The notes: generated by a model not told the origin, from the sequence alone. Positions 44,604 through 54,931 are shown, counted from the stretch's first letter. The stretch is 64,000 nucleotides of DNA from Dawidia cretensis (GCF_018598175.1 NZ_JAHESE010000026.1:1-64000), one strand, 5' to 3'. A program made the numbers and translations.

Positions 44604-45521
44604 CTACACATGGAGGCTCTTAAAGCCCGCATACCCTTTGCAATAGTTTAATACGAGCTTGTAATCTTTGAGTACCTCCATGCCTACCGAAGCATAGTTC
44701 TGCCACTGTGCATAAATAATACCGGTAGATAAATTATTCATCTCCAGGGTTGCCAAAAGCAATTTATGGGAGAATGTTTCATACCCTCTGATCAGACCAT
44801 TAAACCCGCGGCCTAGTGTCCGCGAAGGGCCTTTGCGATAACTGCGCAGGTCGGTGGTCTTTAATAACAATCCGCGCGCAGAGCCCGTATCGATCATGAG
44901 GTTACAAGCCTGGCCATTCTCCTGCTTTTGGAGAAAAACCGTGGCTTGGATCAGCGGGCGGGAGTCGGTGACCTCGATCGGCACATGCTGATAGCCCGCG
45001 GGCAGCGAGGCCGTGGCGGCGGGGCGTAGCGTAATCTCTTGCTTGCCGGGATGCAGCTCTACTTCAAATTTGATAAACAGGTCATAGCCAATCACCCCGT
45101 GCACATTGGGATACTCGCTGAAGAGATTTTGCTCCGGAATAATCACGACGGGAATGCGGTTTCCCAACACGGCATCGATCGATACTTTGTTGCCAAGCGA
45201 GAGTTTACCCTGTACCGTACGGCCGGAGCCAAGCCCGGAGAATTCTACCGTACGGCCCGACTCCGTGTGAAACAACTTGCCAAACTTTTTGCCAAAGAGT
45301 ACCAGGTTGCGACAGCCGGTATCCAGGATGAGATTGACCTGTATGGAATCGTTGATGCGTACGGGCAGTACGATAAGATTATTGATGACTGTATACTTAA
45401 ACTTGGTTTCCTGCAGATGTGAGGGAAGATAAAAACCTGCCTCGGTCGGTGTGTGAAGGGCAAAACATGGTGCGCTCAACAAGAGCACGCTTGCGACAAT
45501 GATCCGGTAAAATGTGGCCAT
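44604..45521 (-). CDS. Retropepsin-like aspartic protease with two DTG motifs
   Basis: After a signal peptide the protein has two lobes, each with an active-site triad: ILDTGCR (about residue 67) and MIDTGSARG (about residue 212). In viral and bacterial retropepsins one DTG occurs per monomer; here both lobes lie in one chain, as in pepsins and in bacterial aspartyl-protease-family proteins. It is likely exported and could be a periplasmic or outer-membrane protease. Gene is single, with weak neighbours. Confidence 0.8.
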   Translation of the reverse strand: MATFYRIIVASVLLLSAPCFALHTPTEAGFYLPSHLQETKFKYTVINNLIVLPVRINDSIQVNLILDTGCRNLVLFGKKFGKLFHTESGRTVEFSGLGSGRTVQGKLSLGNKVSIDAVLGNRIPVVIIPEQNLFSEYPNVHGVIGYDLFIKFEVELHPGKQEITLRPAATASLPAGYQHVPIEVTDSRPLIQATVFLQKQENGQACNLMIDTGSARGLLLKTTDLRSYRKGPSRTLGRGFNGLIRGYETFSHKLLLATLEMNNLSTGIIYAQWQNYASVGMEVLKDYKLVLNYCKGYAGFKSLHV

Positions 45522-45703
45522 ACCCAGTGTGATTAGGGTATGAAGCTACCGTTATGCTATAGGCGGCGAAACACGCGGGAAGGCTGATTTTTAGATCACC
45601 CCGAAAGCTCTGCTGCGCTGCGCGAAGAAAGGGTTACACCAGAAGTCGGTAGGCAGGAGGGTAAATATACCTTAATTCTATCCCGTGCTTCGTGGTACAA
45701 ACA

Positions 45704-45734
45704 AAAGAGGCACCCCCGTTCGGAGATGCCTCTT
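45704..45734 (-). terminator. Terminator after the subtilisin gene
   Basis: AAAGAGGCA/TGCCTCTTT stem; on the minus strand the T-run follows. Confidence 0.8.
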
Positions 45735-45757
45735 TGTTATAACATTTATACTATAAA

Positions 45758-47446
45758 TTACTTGCTCTTGGGCTGGGTCTTGATGGTGGAGGCCAGCTTC
45801 ACCGCTTCGTATACATTGACCAGGCCACCCGTGTTGCTAAGGTCGCTGAACGGCACCTCGTCGTGCGTGCCGGGCTTGATTACTTTCAAACCGTCAAACT
45901 TGCGGGTTGACTGGCGCAGGATGTCTTTTAACTGTGCGGCCGACAGGTCAGGGAAGTAGGAGAGGAGTACTGCCGCTACGCCGGCGGCGGCGGGGCTGGC
46001 CATGCTGGTACCTTGCAGGTTCTCATACGTGTTGTCGGGTGTAGTAGAATAGATCTGCACACCGGGTGAGAACAGGTCGACAGACTTCTTGCCGTAGTTG
46101 GAGAATGAGCCTACGAAGTTCGAGTCTGCTCCCCACGAAGAAGCACCGATCTCCAGCCAGGTCTTGGCTTCGCCGCCTTTCAGGAATTTGCGGTTGGGAA
46201 AATTAGATTCCATGTCCGTATTGTCGCCGTCGTTGCCTGCAGCGTGTACCAGCAAAACACCTTTCGATACCGCGTATTTCACCGCTTTATCCACCAGCTC
46301 TTTGTTCGGCGAGAAAGCTTTGCCAAAGCTCATGTTAATGATCTTCGCGCCGTTGTCGGTCGCATAGATAATAGCGTTGGCTACATCTTTGTCACGCTCG
46401 TCACCGTTGGGTACGGCGCGTACGGACATGATGCGAACGTTGTCGGCAATGCCTTTTACGCCGATGTCGTTCTTGCGGTTGGCGCCGATGATACCGGCTA
46501 CGTGCGTGCCGTGTTTCGGATCAGGGCCGGCTACGTCGTTGTTGCCATAATTCTTTTCGGTCAGGTTCTTTGCATCATCGCCCACCACCGTGCGCGAGTT
46601 GAAATCGAGGTTGTAACCGTAGTTTACGGCAGTGCCGAAATGGTCGACGGCTTCTTTGAGCATGTCTACATAGCGTTGCAGACCTTCGAGGAACTCGCTC
46701 ACCTGGATGTCTTCATCAATGGAACCGAGCACTTCCACCAGGATGGTCTTGGCTTGACGAAGCGTGTCACTGGTGGGGTTGATGGCTTCCAGCGTAGATT
46801 TGCTCAGGGGCTTACCGACGCTGCGCGAAAGAATGCTATCGCAGAAGGTGAGATTTTTCATGGCGCTGCTATACATCATGTACTGGCCGTTGTATTCGTC
46901 GTACTGATCTTTGTTGGCCTTGAAGTCGCGCTCGTATTTGAATTTCACACGCTTCCAGTACTCATATTCAGCTTTGTCTTTTTTGCCCACCTTAGCCTCC
47001 TCTATGGTTTCATACTTAGGCTTGAGACGCTTGTATTCGCGGGTTACTTCATACGTGTCTTCGTTCACGTTTCCGCTTTTGCCGCCGATGAAGTTCCAGC
47101 CGTGAACGTCGTCGATGTAACCGTTTTTATCATCATCGATGCCGTTGCCGGGAATTTCGTCCTCGTTGGTCCAGATAATATCTTTCAGATCTTCGTGGTC
47201 AACATCGATCCCCGAATCGATAACCGCTACCAGTACTGTTTTGGAAGGTTTTCCTTTCAGGAGTGTGTTATAAGCCTTTTCGGCGCTGACACCCTGCACG
47301 TGGTCGTCTTGCGGGTCGCGTAAGAACCAGTCGGAAGGTGTCGTTATTGTGTCCTGATCTTGGTTTTCTGCCTGAAAGGCAGCAGCCCAATGGGTTGTGA
47401 GGGTCATAATTGCCGCAACTACCACCCCTGCGTTTCTTCTTATCAT
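45758..47446 (-). CDS. Secreted subtilisin-like serine protease (S8)
   Basis: The catalytic triad is D77 (VIDSGID), H312 (HGTHVAG) and S481 (GTSMASP). The Asp-His distance of 235 residues is far greater than in subtilisin, because of an insertion of about 170 helical, charged residues in the middle (residues 115-280). A signal peptide (about residues 1-24) is present and no T9SS C-terminal domain follows, so the product is probably periplasmic or outer-membrane associated. The subfamily of S8 proteins with this insertion is frequent in Bacteroidota; substrate unknown. Confidence 0.88.
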   Translation of the reverse strand: MIRRNAGVVVAAIMTLTTHWAAAFQAENQDQDTITTPSDWFLRDPQDDHVQGVSAEKAYNTLLKGKPSKTVLVAVIDSGIDVDHEDLKDIIWTNEDEIPGNGIDDDKNGYIDDVHGWNFIGGKSGNVNEDTYEVTREYKRLKPKYETIEEAKVGKKDKAEYEYWKRVKFKYERDFKANKDQYDEYNGQYMMYSSAMKNLTFCDSILSRSVGKPLSKSTLEAINPTSDTLRQAKTILVEVLGSIDEDIQVSEFLEGLQRYVDMLKEAVDHFGTAVNYGYNLDFNSRTVVGDDAKNLTEKNYGNNDVAGPDPKHGTHVAGIIGANRKNDIGVKGIADNVRIMSVRAVPNGDERDKDVANAIIYATDNGAKIINMSFGKAFSPNKELVDKAVKYAVSKGVLLVHAAGNDGDNTDMESNFPNRKFLKGGEAKTWLEIGASSWGADSNFVGSFSNYGKKSVDLFSPGVQIYSTTPDNTYENLQGTSMASPAAAGVAAVLLSYFPDLSAAQLKDILRQSTRKFDGLKVIKPGTHDEVPFSDLSNTGGLVNVYEAVKLASTIKTQPKSK

Positions 47447-47764
47447 AAATCGTTGGTTTTCAAGTCAACAAGCGCGCAAGATAATGAGTTATGGTTTAAA
47501 TCCGGAGCCCTTTATACGCGCGGGTTGTTTTTTTGAAATCTGGCAAATCGCGGGCCGATCTTACGTCGGTGACTCTCCAGAGGAGACAATTAAGCGTCGC
47601 AACAGATAATATTGCACCTTTGTTATCAGGAAACCGCTACGCTTATGACATTAGTATTTACATCTATAGCCGCGTTTTTTACCGTTTTTTTCCTCTGCGT
47701 CGGCAAATTGAATAACGACGTACAGTGGCCTGGATTGGCCCGGATCTTTCCGCGTCTGGCGCGG
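47447..47764. other. Intergenic region, nothing found
   Basis: No convincing gene or repeat; presumably promoter of the subtilisin gene on the minus strand and the 3' spacer of the MocR-type gene. Confidence 0.5.
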
Positions 47765-49201
47765 TTATTTCCATTCGCGGACTAGTTTTCCGAGTGTTTT
47801 AATTCCTTCTTCTACGCTTTCCGTCCACAATTCGCCGTAGCTCAGGCGGAAGCAATTTTCAAATCGGCCCTGTGTAGAAAAAATGGGACCGGGCGCAATA
47901 CCAATGTTGTATTTCAGCGCCTTGCGGTGCAGCTTGTAAGCATCCACTTTTTTGTTCATCTCCAACCACAACGTAAAGCCACCGGTCGGTCGCGTAACGC
48001 GTGTATCCTCCGGAAAGTATTCAGCCACCGCCTGCTGGTAACGCAGCGACTGAGTGTGCAGTGCTTTGCGCAAGTGCCGCAGGTGTAGCTCATACCGACC
48101 GTTGCTCAGAAAGTTGGCCAGTGCCGCCTGCGTAAGCGTATTGGTCGACACGGAGTGCATACGTTTCAACCGCATGACCTGCGCTTTAAACTTACCCGGT
48201 ATGGTCCAGCCGATGCGATAGCCGGGCGCGAGCGATTTGGAAAACGACGAGCAATATAGGACCAGTCCTTTGCGATCGAACGACTTACAGGTCCTCGGAC
48301 GCGTCTTACCAAAATACATCTCACCATAGATGTCGTCTTCCACCAACGGAATATCTTTCTTCGCCAACATATCCACGAGCTTCTTCTTGCGATCGTCGGG
48401 CATGCAGCTACCCAAAGGGTTGTTGAAGGTGCTGACGAACAAACAAGCTTTGATATCAAAACGAGGGATGGCCTGTTCCAGGTAATCGATGTCGATGCCC
48501 ACTGTGGGGTCGGCCGGAATCTCAACCACCTTTAACCCGTGACTTTCCATCACCTGGAAGATGGCGTAGTAGGTCGGCGTTTCAATGGCCACCGTATCGC
48601 CGGGCTTGGTAATGGCCTTCACACAAAGTGACATCGCCTCGACAGCACCAGCGGTTACAACAATATCGTCTTCGCTGGGCGTACCACCCCAGTTGAAGGC
48701 CTGGCGGGCGATCTGTTTACGCAGCGCCGCGTTGCCTTGCACATTCTCATAATTCAAACAGCCCGCCGGAGAGTCGCGAATAGCCTGCATCGTAGCCTTG
48801 GCCAGCTTGGCCACCGGCAGCAGCTTAATAGAAGGAGTAGCAACAGAAAAATTAACAATACCTTTTGCGTTGAGATCGGAATATACCTGCCGGATCATGT
48901 CATCAACGCTGACAGGCAAAGCATCGTCTACCGGATCACACACACTGGGCAGCTCCAACGCATGCTCGTGCGAATGTTTAACATAATAACCCGACTGCGG
49001 CCGCGCCTCGATAAGACCTTTGCTCTCCAGAAAGTAATACGCCTGAAAGGCCGTGCTCAGACTAATCCCCTGCTCTTTGCTCAACGCTCGTACCGACAGA
49101 AGCTTATCTCCCATCTTCAGCACTTTCTTTTCAATAAGCGACTCGATGCGCTCAGCGACTTCCGCGTATTTATGATCGGGCTTTAATACAGTATTTTCCA
49201 T
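47765..49201 (-). CDS. GntR/MocR-type regulator with aminotransferase domain
   Basis: The N-terminal 70 residues form a GntR winged HTH (YAEVAERIESLIEKKVLKMGDKL and SVRALSKEQGISLSTAFQAYYFLESKGLI). The remainder is a class I aminotransferase-like domain, including the PLP lysine region YCSSFSKSLAPGYRIGW. MocR regulators control PLP, GABA or amino acid genes and bind PLP or an amino acid adduct. The start at 49201 avoids eleven unconserved residues. Its target is unknown; no adjacent partner gene. Confidence 0.9.
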   Translation of the reverse strand: MENTVLKPDHKYAEVAERIESLIEKKVLKMGDKLLSVRALSKEQGISLSTAFQAYYFLESKGLIEARPQSGYYVKHSHEHALELPSVCDPVDDALPVSVDDMIRQVYSDLNAKGIVNFSVATPSIKLLPVAKLAKATMQAIRDSPAGCLNYENVQGNAALRKQIARQAFNWGGTPSEDDIVVTAGAVEAMSLCVKAITKPGDTVAIETPTYYAIFQVMESHGLKVVEIPADPTVGIDIDYLEQAIPRFDIKACLFVSTFNNPLGSCMPDDRKKKLVDMLAKKDIPLVEDDIYGEMYFGKTRPRTCKSFDRKGLVLYCSSFSKSLAPGYRIGWTIPGKFKAQVMRLKRMHSVSTNTLTQAALANFLSNGRYELHLRHLRKALHTQSLRYQQAVAEYFPEDTRVTRPTGGFTLWLEMNKKVDAYKLHRKALKYNIGIAPGPIFSTQGRFENCFRLSYGELWTESVEEGIKTLGKLVREWK

Positions 49202-49282
49202 AGCATGCGTGGACGTAATGTCTGCAAGCCTCAAGTTAAACTGATATGGGCTAAATTGCTAAAATGGAAACTGTTTTTTGAG

Positions 49283-49885
49283 CTAGCGCGTCAGCTCATC
49301 TACTACCGCCAACAACATAACTGAAGAAATATGATGCTGCAGCCGATGCCTGATAAATTGCAACGCAGCCACCATTTGGTTTTTTACAGTATTGGGCGAA
49401 ATCTGCAACCGCTCAGCAATAGCCTCATGACTCAGCCCCTCGACCTTCGCCAATTGAAAAATGTGCTTCCGTTGTGGTGGCAAAAGATCGACCGCTTGTT
49501 CTAACAAAGCTTCGTACTGTTTATCCAATACCGCGGTCTCGCCCGCATTAATAGAGGGAGTCTCCTTTTTCGCGAATTCATAATTCGCAACAGCTTCCGT
49601 AGCAAGCTTCTTTAAATGCTTGTAGGCCATGTTGCGCGTCATAGTCACGAGATAAACATGCAGGTGCTGCACTTCCGTGAACTCCGTGCGTTTTTGCCAA
49701 AGCTTTGAAAAGATCTCTTGTACAATGTCTTCGGCCAGAGCAGCCGAGTGAAGATAACGATAGGCCACCTTATATATCGCAGGCCAATGCCGATCGTACA
49801 GTTGCCGGAACGCCGCTTCGTTTCCCTGCGCCAGCAATGCTAGCACCTCATTTTCATGATATGAAATGGATTGAGTTGTAGGCAT
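49283..49885 (-). CDS. ECF RNA polymerase sigma factor
   Basis: The 200-residue protein has sigma region 2 (YDRHWPAIYKVAYRYLHSAALAEDIVQEIF) and region 4 (LLPPQRKHIFQLAKVEGLSHEAIAERLQISPNTVKNQ). It is divergent from the FecR-type anti-sigma gene, as in the FecI/FecR signalling pairs of Bacteroidota, and would direct transcription of the fecR-susCD locus upon substrate binding to the STN domain of SusC. Regulation inferred from the arrangement. Confidence 0.9.
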   Translation of the reverse strand: MPTTQSISYHENEVLALLAQGNEAAFRQLYDRHWPAIYKVAYRYLHSAALAEDIVQEIFSKLWQKRTEFTEVQHLHVYLVTMTRNMAYKHLKKLATEAVANYEFAKKETPSINAGETAVLDKQYEALLEQAVDLLPPQRKHIFQLAKVEGLSHEAIAERLQISPNTVKNQMVAALQFIRHRLQHHISSVMLLAVVDELTR

Positions 49886-50113
49886 TAGGTTTAACGAAAG
49901 AATACATATTTAAACGATTCGCTTAACTAAAGCAAAACATTAAATTAAATTTTGATTCATTTCAATAAACCACAACACACTACATCATAACAATCGTTAC
50001 GACTCTATTCCTGTTGTAAAGTTGTTACAAGGAAACGTTTTGGCGCTTTCCAAAAAATATTTCAGCCCCCAATAGTCCTACCCCCTTCCCAAAAGACTCT
50101 TAGTATTAAAATG

Positions 50114-50134
50114 TGCCAAATTCCGTGTTTGGCA
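50114..50134. promoter_or_regulatory. Inverted repeat upstream of fecR
   Basis: TGCCAAA and TTTGGCA with a 7-nt spacer, 49 bp before the fecR ATG. May be an operator or promoter element of the sigma/FecR regulon; unproven. Confidence 0.35.
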
Positions 50135-50182
50135 TATTTTGACTTGATAAATAAACCTAAAACCAATAAATCTTTTGTCTGC

Positions 50183-51286
50183 ATGGCAAGTCGTTTTACC
50201 CTTTTGCTCGAACGTTACCTGGAAAATAAGGCCTCAGAATCTGAGCGACTTGAGCTCATGCAGCTGCTCTCGACGGGACAGTTTGAAGAGCAGATCAAGC
50301 AAGGCATCGCTCAACAAATGCGTGCCGAGATGCAGACTGATTCCGTTGTACACGATGATGTTTTGCTTGCCAACAATGCTTACGATCGCGCACAACAGAT
50401 CGTAGAACGCATCCTTTCAGAAGACCATTCCGAAACAAAGGTGGTGCCGATACAACGCGCAGCGTCCACAAAACGCTGGTGGCTGGCCGCCGCGGCCGCC
50501 GTCGCGATCCTGCTGGCAGCAGGCTATACTATACTATGGACGACGATGATAGCACCGGCAGCGGAGCATCAATTCATGGCGAAGAATGCTGCAAACAGCG
50601 TATTCGAAGAAATAAACGAAGGCACTACGCAACGGCAAATAGTGCTGTACGACAGCACGCACGTGACATTGCAACCCGGCGCTCACCTGATCTATCCCAC
50701 ACAGTTCTCTCCCACCAAACGCGAAGTATACCTCACGGGCGAAGCCTTCTTTGAAGTAACGAAAGACCGGTCACGACCCTTCTTTGTTTATAGTAAAACG
50801 CTTGTGACCGAAGTGGTGGGTACCAGCTTTAGGGTGCGCGCCGACAACACAGTGCAGACCAGCGAAGTGGTGGTGATGACCGGCAAGGTGCGTGTGGTGC
50901 AGAACGAGGAGGACAAAAATCTGTTGCAGCGGTTTATGCCCGCGGGCAAAGAAATAATGCTGACGCCCAACCATCGCGCGGTGTATCAACGTGAGACGGA
51001 AGAGATGGTGATGACGCTGGTGGAAAAACCGCTGCCCCTGGCGGTGGACAATGTAAAGGCCAGCGTTTTTCGCGCGGCATCGCTGGCGCTGGTGCTGAAA
51101 AATCTATCCTCTGCCTATGGCATCGAGATCGTTACGCAGAACGCGCGCATAAACCAGTGCACGTTTACGGGCGATCTATCGAAAACGGACGACTTATACA
51201 TACGCTTAGCATTGATCTGCCAGTCCATTGGGGCTTCATACGTCATACGTGACGCGAAGATCCTCATCACGGGCAACGGCTGCTAA
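50183..51286 (+). CDS. FecR family anti-sigma factor
   Basis: A cytoplasmic N-terminal region (residues 1-95), one membrane helix (about 100-122, WWLAAAAAVAILLAAGYTILW), then the periplasmic FecR domain (QIVLYDSTHVTLQPGAHLIYPTQF and VYLTGEAFFEV) and a C-terminal STN-like interaction region (residues 300-367). It would hold the ECF sigma factor inactive until signalled by the SusC STN domain. The ATG at 50183 is preferred to the upstream frame. It is the first gene of the plus-strand locus. Confidence 0.9.
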   Translation: MASRFTLLLERYLENKASESERLELMQLLSTGQFEEQIKQGIAQQMRAEMQTDSVVHDDVLLANNAYDRAQQIVERILSEDHSETKVVPIQRAASTKRWWLAAAAAVAILLAAGYTILWTTMIAPAAEHQFMAKNAANSVFEEINEGTTQRQIVLYDSTHVTLQPGAHLIYPTQFSPTKREVYLTGEAFFEVTKDRSRPFFVYSKTLVTEVVGTSFRVRADNTVQTSEVVVMTGKVRVVQNEEDKNLLQRFMPAGKEIMLTPNHRAVYQRETEEMVMTLVEKPLPLAVDNVKASVFRAASLALVLKNLSSAYGIEIVTQNARINQCTFTGDLSKTDDLYIRLALICQSIGASYVIRDAKILITGNGC

Positions 51287-51368
51287 GCGACGAAAATCCT
51301 ATTACAAACCCTAACCCAACCCTATGCAGAAAGATCAATACAAGAATCCAACCTGATAGCAAAAAAAG

Positions 51369-51401
51369 AAAGCCGGCAATGTGGGGACATCGCCAGCTTT
51401 T
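51369..51401 (+). other. Hairpin between fecR and susC
   Basis: AAAGCCGGC/GCCAGCTTT pair imperfectly, then TTAAC, in the 175-nt gap. It may partly terminate fecR transcripts or form the 5' leader of susC. Confidence 0.4.
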
Positions 51402-51461
51402 AACTACCCAGGGTAGTGTTTTGTCCGGACTTATCACATCAAGAACAAAACTTTCTAATTT

Positions 51462-54400
51462 ATGAAAAAGAAGCGAATTGTTGCTTTACTAAAGACAACA
51501 ATGAGAATATCTATTATCCAGCTTGTACTGGCAGCGGGCTTCACCTGCAGTGCGCTGGCCGGCGATGTTGAGGCCCAAATACTCGATAAACCGATTTCCA
51601 TCTCCTTATATCAGACTCGTATGGAGCAAGTTTTGCTCCAAATTCAGAAGATGACAGAGGTGAAGTTTGTTTACAGCCCTTCTATTGTCGAAGTCGAAAA
51701 GAAAATCTCGCTCAACGTTACCGACCGCAAGCTCAGTGCGGTACTGGACGAGATCCTGAAGCCCAGCGCCATTCAATATAAATTGATCAACGATTATATT
51801 TTACTGTACCGCAACCCGTTGGTGCCGGCAGAGGAGCTGGCGCCGGCCAAAGAGGAACCCGGTGATCATTCCAGTATCGATGAAAATGAATGGAAACTGC
51901 TGCAGTTTACGATAAAAGGCCGCGTGACCGACGACACCAACGAACCGCTGCCGGGCGTGAGCATTTTGCTGAAAGGCACCATCCTGGGCACAACCACGGA
52001 TGCCAACGGCGAATACTCTATTAGCGTGCCCGACGACATGGCCTCTACGGGTGTGCTGGTGGTCTCTTTCATTGGTTATACCAAGCAAGAAATTGCGATT
52101 GGCAGTCAAACCACGGTCAACGTGCAGTTGGCGTCAGACATTACCTCGCTGGGCGAAGTGGTGGTGGTAGGATTTGGTGAACAACGTAAGATTAGCGTCG
52201 TGGGTGCGAATGCCGAAGTAAAGGTAGACGAGCTCAAACAACCGGTAGCCAACATCGGTACAATGCTGGCCGGCCGCGTAGCAGGCGTTGTACAGGTGCA
52301 GCGCTCAGGTGAGCCGGGCCGCGACGGTGCTAATATTTGGATCCGCGGTATTTCCAGCTGGCCCGACTATGGCGGTGTGTCCCCGCTGATCCTCATCGAT
52401 GGCGTCGAACGAAGCCTCGACAACATAGACCCCGAAGACGTAGAGTCTTTTAATATTTTGAAAGACGCTTCCGCAACGGCCGTATACGGTATGCGCGGTG
52501 CCAACGGCGTGATCCTGATCAAGACCAAATCGGGCAAGATCGGCAAGACGAAAATCGACTTTAACTACTCGCAAGGTGTTACCAGCTTTACCCGTGTGCC
52601 CGAACTGGCGGATGGCCCTACGTTTATGCGGCTCACCAACGAAGCGCTGACCACCCGTGGTGATGTGCCGAAGTTTAGCCAGGAGCAGATTGACGGCACC
52701 GTGCTGGGCGAAGACCCGTATGTATATCCCAACGTAGACTGGTACGATGCCGTGTTTAACAATACTGCGAGGAACCGAAAGATAAACCTGAATGCCCACG
52801 GTGGCAACGACCGTGCGACGTATTACATCTCGCTGGGCTACTACAATGAAGAAGGCTTCTTTAAGACCGAAGGTCTGGAGCAGTATAATTCCACCACCAG
52901 CTTTACCCGTTATAACTTTACCAGTAACCTCGATTTTGAGCTGAGTCGTACGACAAAGCTGATGCTTGGGGTGCAAGGGTATATTTCGGAAGCAAACTAT
53001 CCCGGCGAAAAGTCGGAGGACGTTTTCCAGCAGATCATGTATACCTCTCCGGTGGCATACCCGATCATGTATCCGGGCGGCCTCGTGCCGGGGCGTGAGA
53101 CCAACGGTGATTTCCGTAACCCGTATGCCGACATCACGCAACGGGGGTATCGCAACAATTTTCGCAACCAGATATTCTCTAATGTGCGGCTCACGCAAGA
53201 CCTGAAGGCCATCGCACCGGGACTGAGCTTTACCACGATGTTTAGTTTTGACGCCTGGAACCGGCACGATATCGAACGTAAGAAGAGAAAGGATACCTAC
53301 TTTGTGGATCCAAACGACCCGCGCAATCCGGATGGATCGCTTAATCTCAACCTGACCTACACGTCGAACAACAACACGCTGGAGTATAATCGAATTACCG
53401 CGGGCAATCGCCGCTACTATACCGAGTCGGCCCTGAATTACAATCGCACTTTTGGCAAACACGTCGTTACCGGCATGCTGTTGTACAACCAGTCCGACTA
53501 CACAAACGTAGTGCCGACCGACTCGGAAGACGACAACTTCACCAACTCCATTCCCTTTCGTACGCGGGGCTTGGCAGGTCGGATCACCTACTCGTTCATG
53601 GATCGTTATTTCGTAGAATTGAATGGCGGATACAACGGTTCGGAAAATTTTGCGCCCGACCGCCGCTTCGGTTTCTTTCCATCGTATGCCGTCGGATGGC
53701 TTATTTCAGAAGAAGCTTTCTATGAGCCCATTCGCAACGCAGTTCCCTTCCTGAAGGTTCGTTTCTCCGACGGTCTTGTCGGTATTTCGGGCGGTGGCCG
53801 TCGCTTTGGCTACCTCACCATTCTTGACAACGAAGACAAACCGGGCTATACGTACGGAACACCGGGCAACACCAGTGGCGTTGGCGGTATCGAGATTCAA
53901 GACTACGGCGTAGATGTAGGATGGGCGAAAGCGCGCAAGACCAACCTCGGTATTGACATCCGCACATGGCAGGAGAAACTTTCCCTTACGGTGGATCTCT
54001 GGAAAGAGCACCGTACTGACATTTTCCTGAGACGCGGGGTTGTGCCCGATTATATAGGCCTCTACAACCTGCCCTGGGGTAACCTGGGTGTAGTAGATAA
54101 CAAAGGTATTGACATAGCCCTGGCCATCACGGACCTAAAGCTCGGCGAAACAACGTGGTCGCTGCGCGGCAACTTCAATTACAACCGGGATGAAGTAATT
54201 GAAAACGACCAACCCGCACAGCCTTATTCCTGGTTGGAGAAGCGTGGTTCGAATGTATTGGCCTACTGGGGCTTTCAGGCAGAAGGTCTCTTTGAAAGCC
54301 AGGAAGACATCGACAATCACGCGGTACAGAACTTTGGACCCGTACGCCCCGGCGACATTAAGTACAAGGATATGAACGGTGATAATCTCATCAACAACCT

Positions 54401-54920
54401 GGACCAGGTGAAAATTGGTATCGGCGACGTGCCGCGTATGACCTATGGTTTTGGGTTTACCACATACTGGAAAGGATTTGATGCGGGTGCGTTCTTTCAA
54501 GGTACAGCGCAGGCCGATCGCAACATTAATGGCATGGCGGTGATGCCCTTTTCGGGAGGAGCCGGTGCAGGGAACGTATATGCACTGGCCACGGATCGGT
54601 GGACCGAAGAAAACCCTTCGCAGGATGTCACCTATCCACGCCTGGCCTATGGCACGGAATATTCTAACAACACCCAGACGAGCTCGTGGTGGGTACGTGA
54701 TATGAGCTTCCTCCGCTTGAAGACCGCGGAGATAGGATACACCCTGCGCTCTGAAATGTTACGTTCCATCGGCATTACCAACACGCGCTTTTACGTGATG
54801 GGGGTGAACCTGCTAACCTTTAGCAAATTCAAAATGTGGGACCCCGAGCTTAACACCGGCAATGGGACCACATATCCGAACGTACGGACCATCTCGATCG
54901 GTGTTAATGTTTCACTCTAA
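51462..54920 (+). CDS. SusC/RagA family TonB-dependent transporter with STN domain
   Basis: The 1152-residue protein has a signal peptide, an STN (secretin and TonB N-terminal) domain at about residues 50-115, a carboxypeptidase-D-like regulatory domain (FTIKGRVTDDTNEPLPGVSILLKG, then NGEYSISV), the plug (VVVVGFGEQRK...GSGEPGRDG-type, with IRGISSW) and a beta barrel ending NVSL. The STN domain marks the signalling subclass that contacts FecR. It forms the outer-membrane import complex with the SusD-type protein behind it. Substrate unknown; the neighbours suggest protein- or peptide-containing material rather than a glycan. Confidence 0.95.
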   Translation: MKKKRIVALLKTTMRISIIQLVLAAGFTCSALAGDVEAQILDKPISISLYQTRMEQVLLQIQKMTEVKFVYSPSIVEVEKKISLNVTDRKLSAVLDEILKPSAIQYKLINDYILLYRNPLVPAEELAPAKEEPGDHSSIDENEWKLLQFTIKGRVTDDTNEPLPGVSILLKGTILGTTTDANGEYSISVPDDMASTGVLVVSFIGYTKQEIAIGSQTTVNVQLASDITSLGEVVVVGFGEQRKISVVGANAEVKVDELKQPVANIGTMLAGRVAGVVQVQRSGEPGRDGANIWIRGISSWPDYGGVSPLILIDGVERSLDNIDPEDVESFNILKDASATAVYGMRGANGVILIKTKSGKIGKTKIDFNYSQGVTSFTRVPELADGPTFMRLTNEALTTRGDVPKFSQEQIDGTVLGEDPYVYPNVDWYDAVFNNTARNRKINLNAHGGNDRATYYISLGYYNEEGFFKTEGLEQYNSTTSFTRYNFTSNLDFELSRTTKLMLGVQGYISEANYPGEKSEDVFQQIMYTSPVAYPIMYPGGLVPGRETNGDFRNPYADITQRGYRNNFRNQIFSNVRLTQDLKAIAPGLSFTTMFSFDAWNRHDIERKKRKDTYFVDPNDPRNPDGSLNLNLTYTSNNNTLEYNRITAGNRRYYTESALNYNRTFGKHVVTGMLLYNQSDYTNVVPTDSEDDNFTNSIPFRTRGLAGRITYSFMDRYFVELNGGYNGSENFAPDRRFGFFPSYAVGWLISEEAFYEPIRNAVPFLKVRFSDGLVGISGGGRRFGYLTILDNEDKPGYTYGTPGNTSGVGGIEIQDYGVDVGWAKARKTNLGIDIRTWQEKLSLTVDLWKEHRTDIFLRRGVVPDYIGLYNLPWGNLGVVDNKGIDIALAITDLKLGETTWSLRGNFNYNRDEVIENDQPAQPYSWLEKRGSNVLAYWGFQAEGLFESQEDIDNHAVQNFGPVRPGDIKYKDMNGDNLINNLDQVKIGIGDVPRMTYGFGFTTYWKGFDAGAFFQGTAQADRNINGMAVMPFSGGAGAGNVYALATDRWTEENPSQDVTYPRLAYGTEYSNNTQTSSWWVRDMSFLRLKTAEIGYTLRSEMLRSIGITNTRFYVMGVNLLTFSKFKMWDPELNTGNGTTYPNVRTISIGVNVSL

Positions 54921-54931
54921 TTCACGCCTAT

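Noticed and set aside
46244-47323. 359-codon plus-strand frame over the subtilisin gene
   Set aside because: It is the mirror of the well-supported S8 gene; its Val/Phe-rich content reflects antisense reading.
52305-53462. 385-codon minus-strand frame inside susC
   Set aside because: Antisense to a clear SusC gene with all domains; no family signature of its own.
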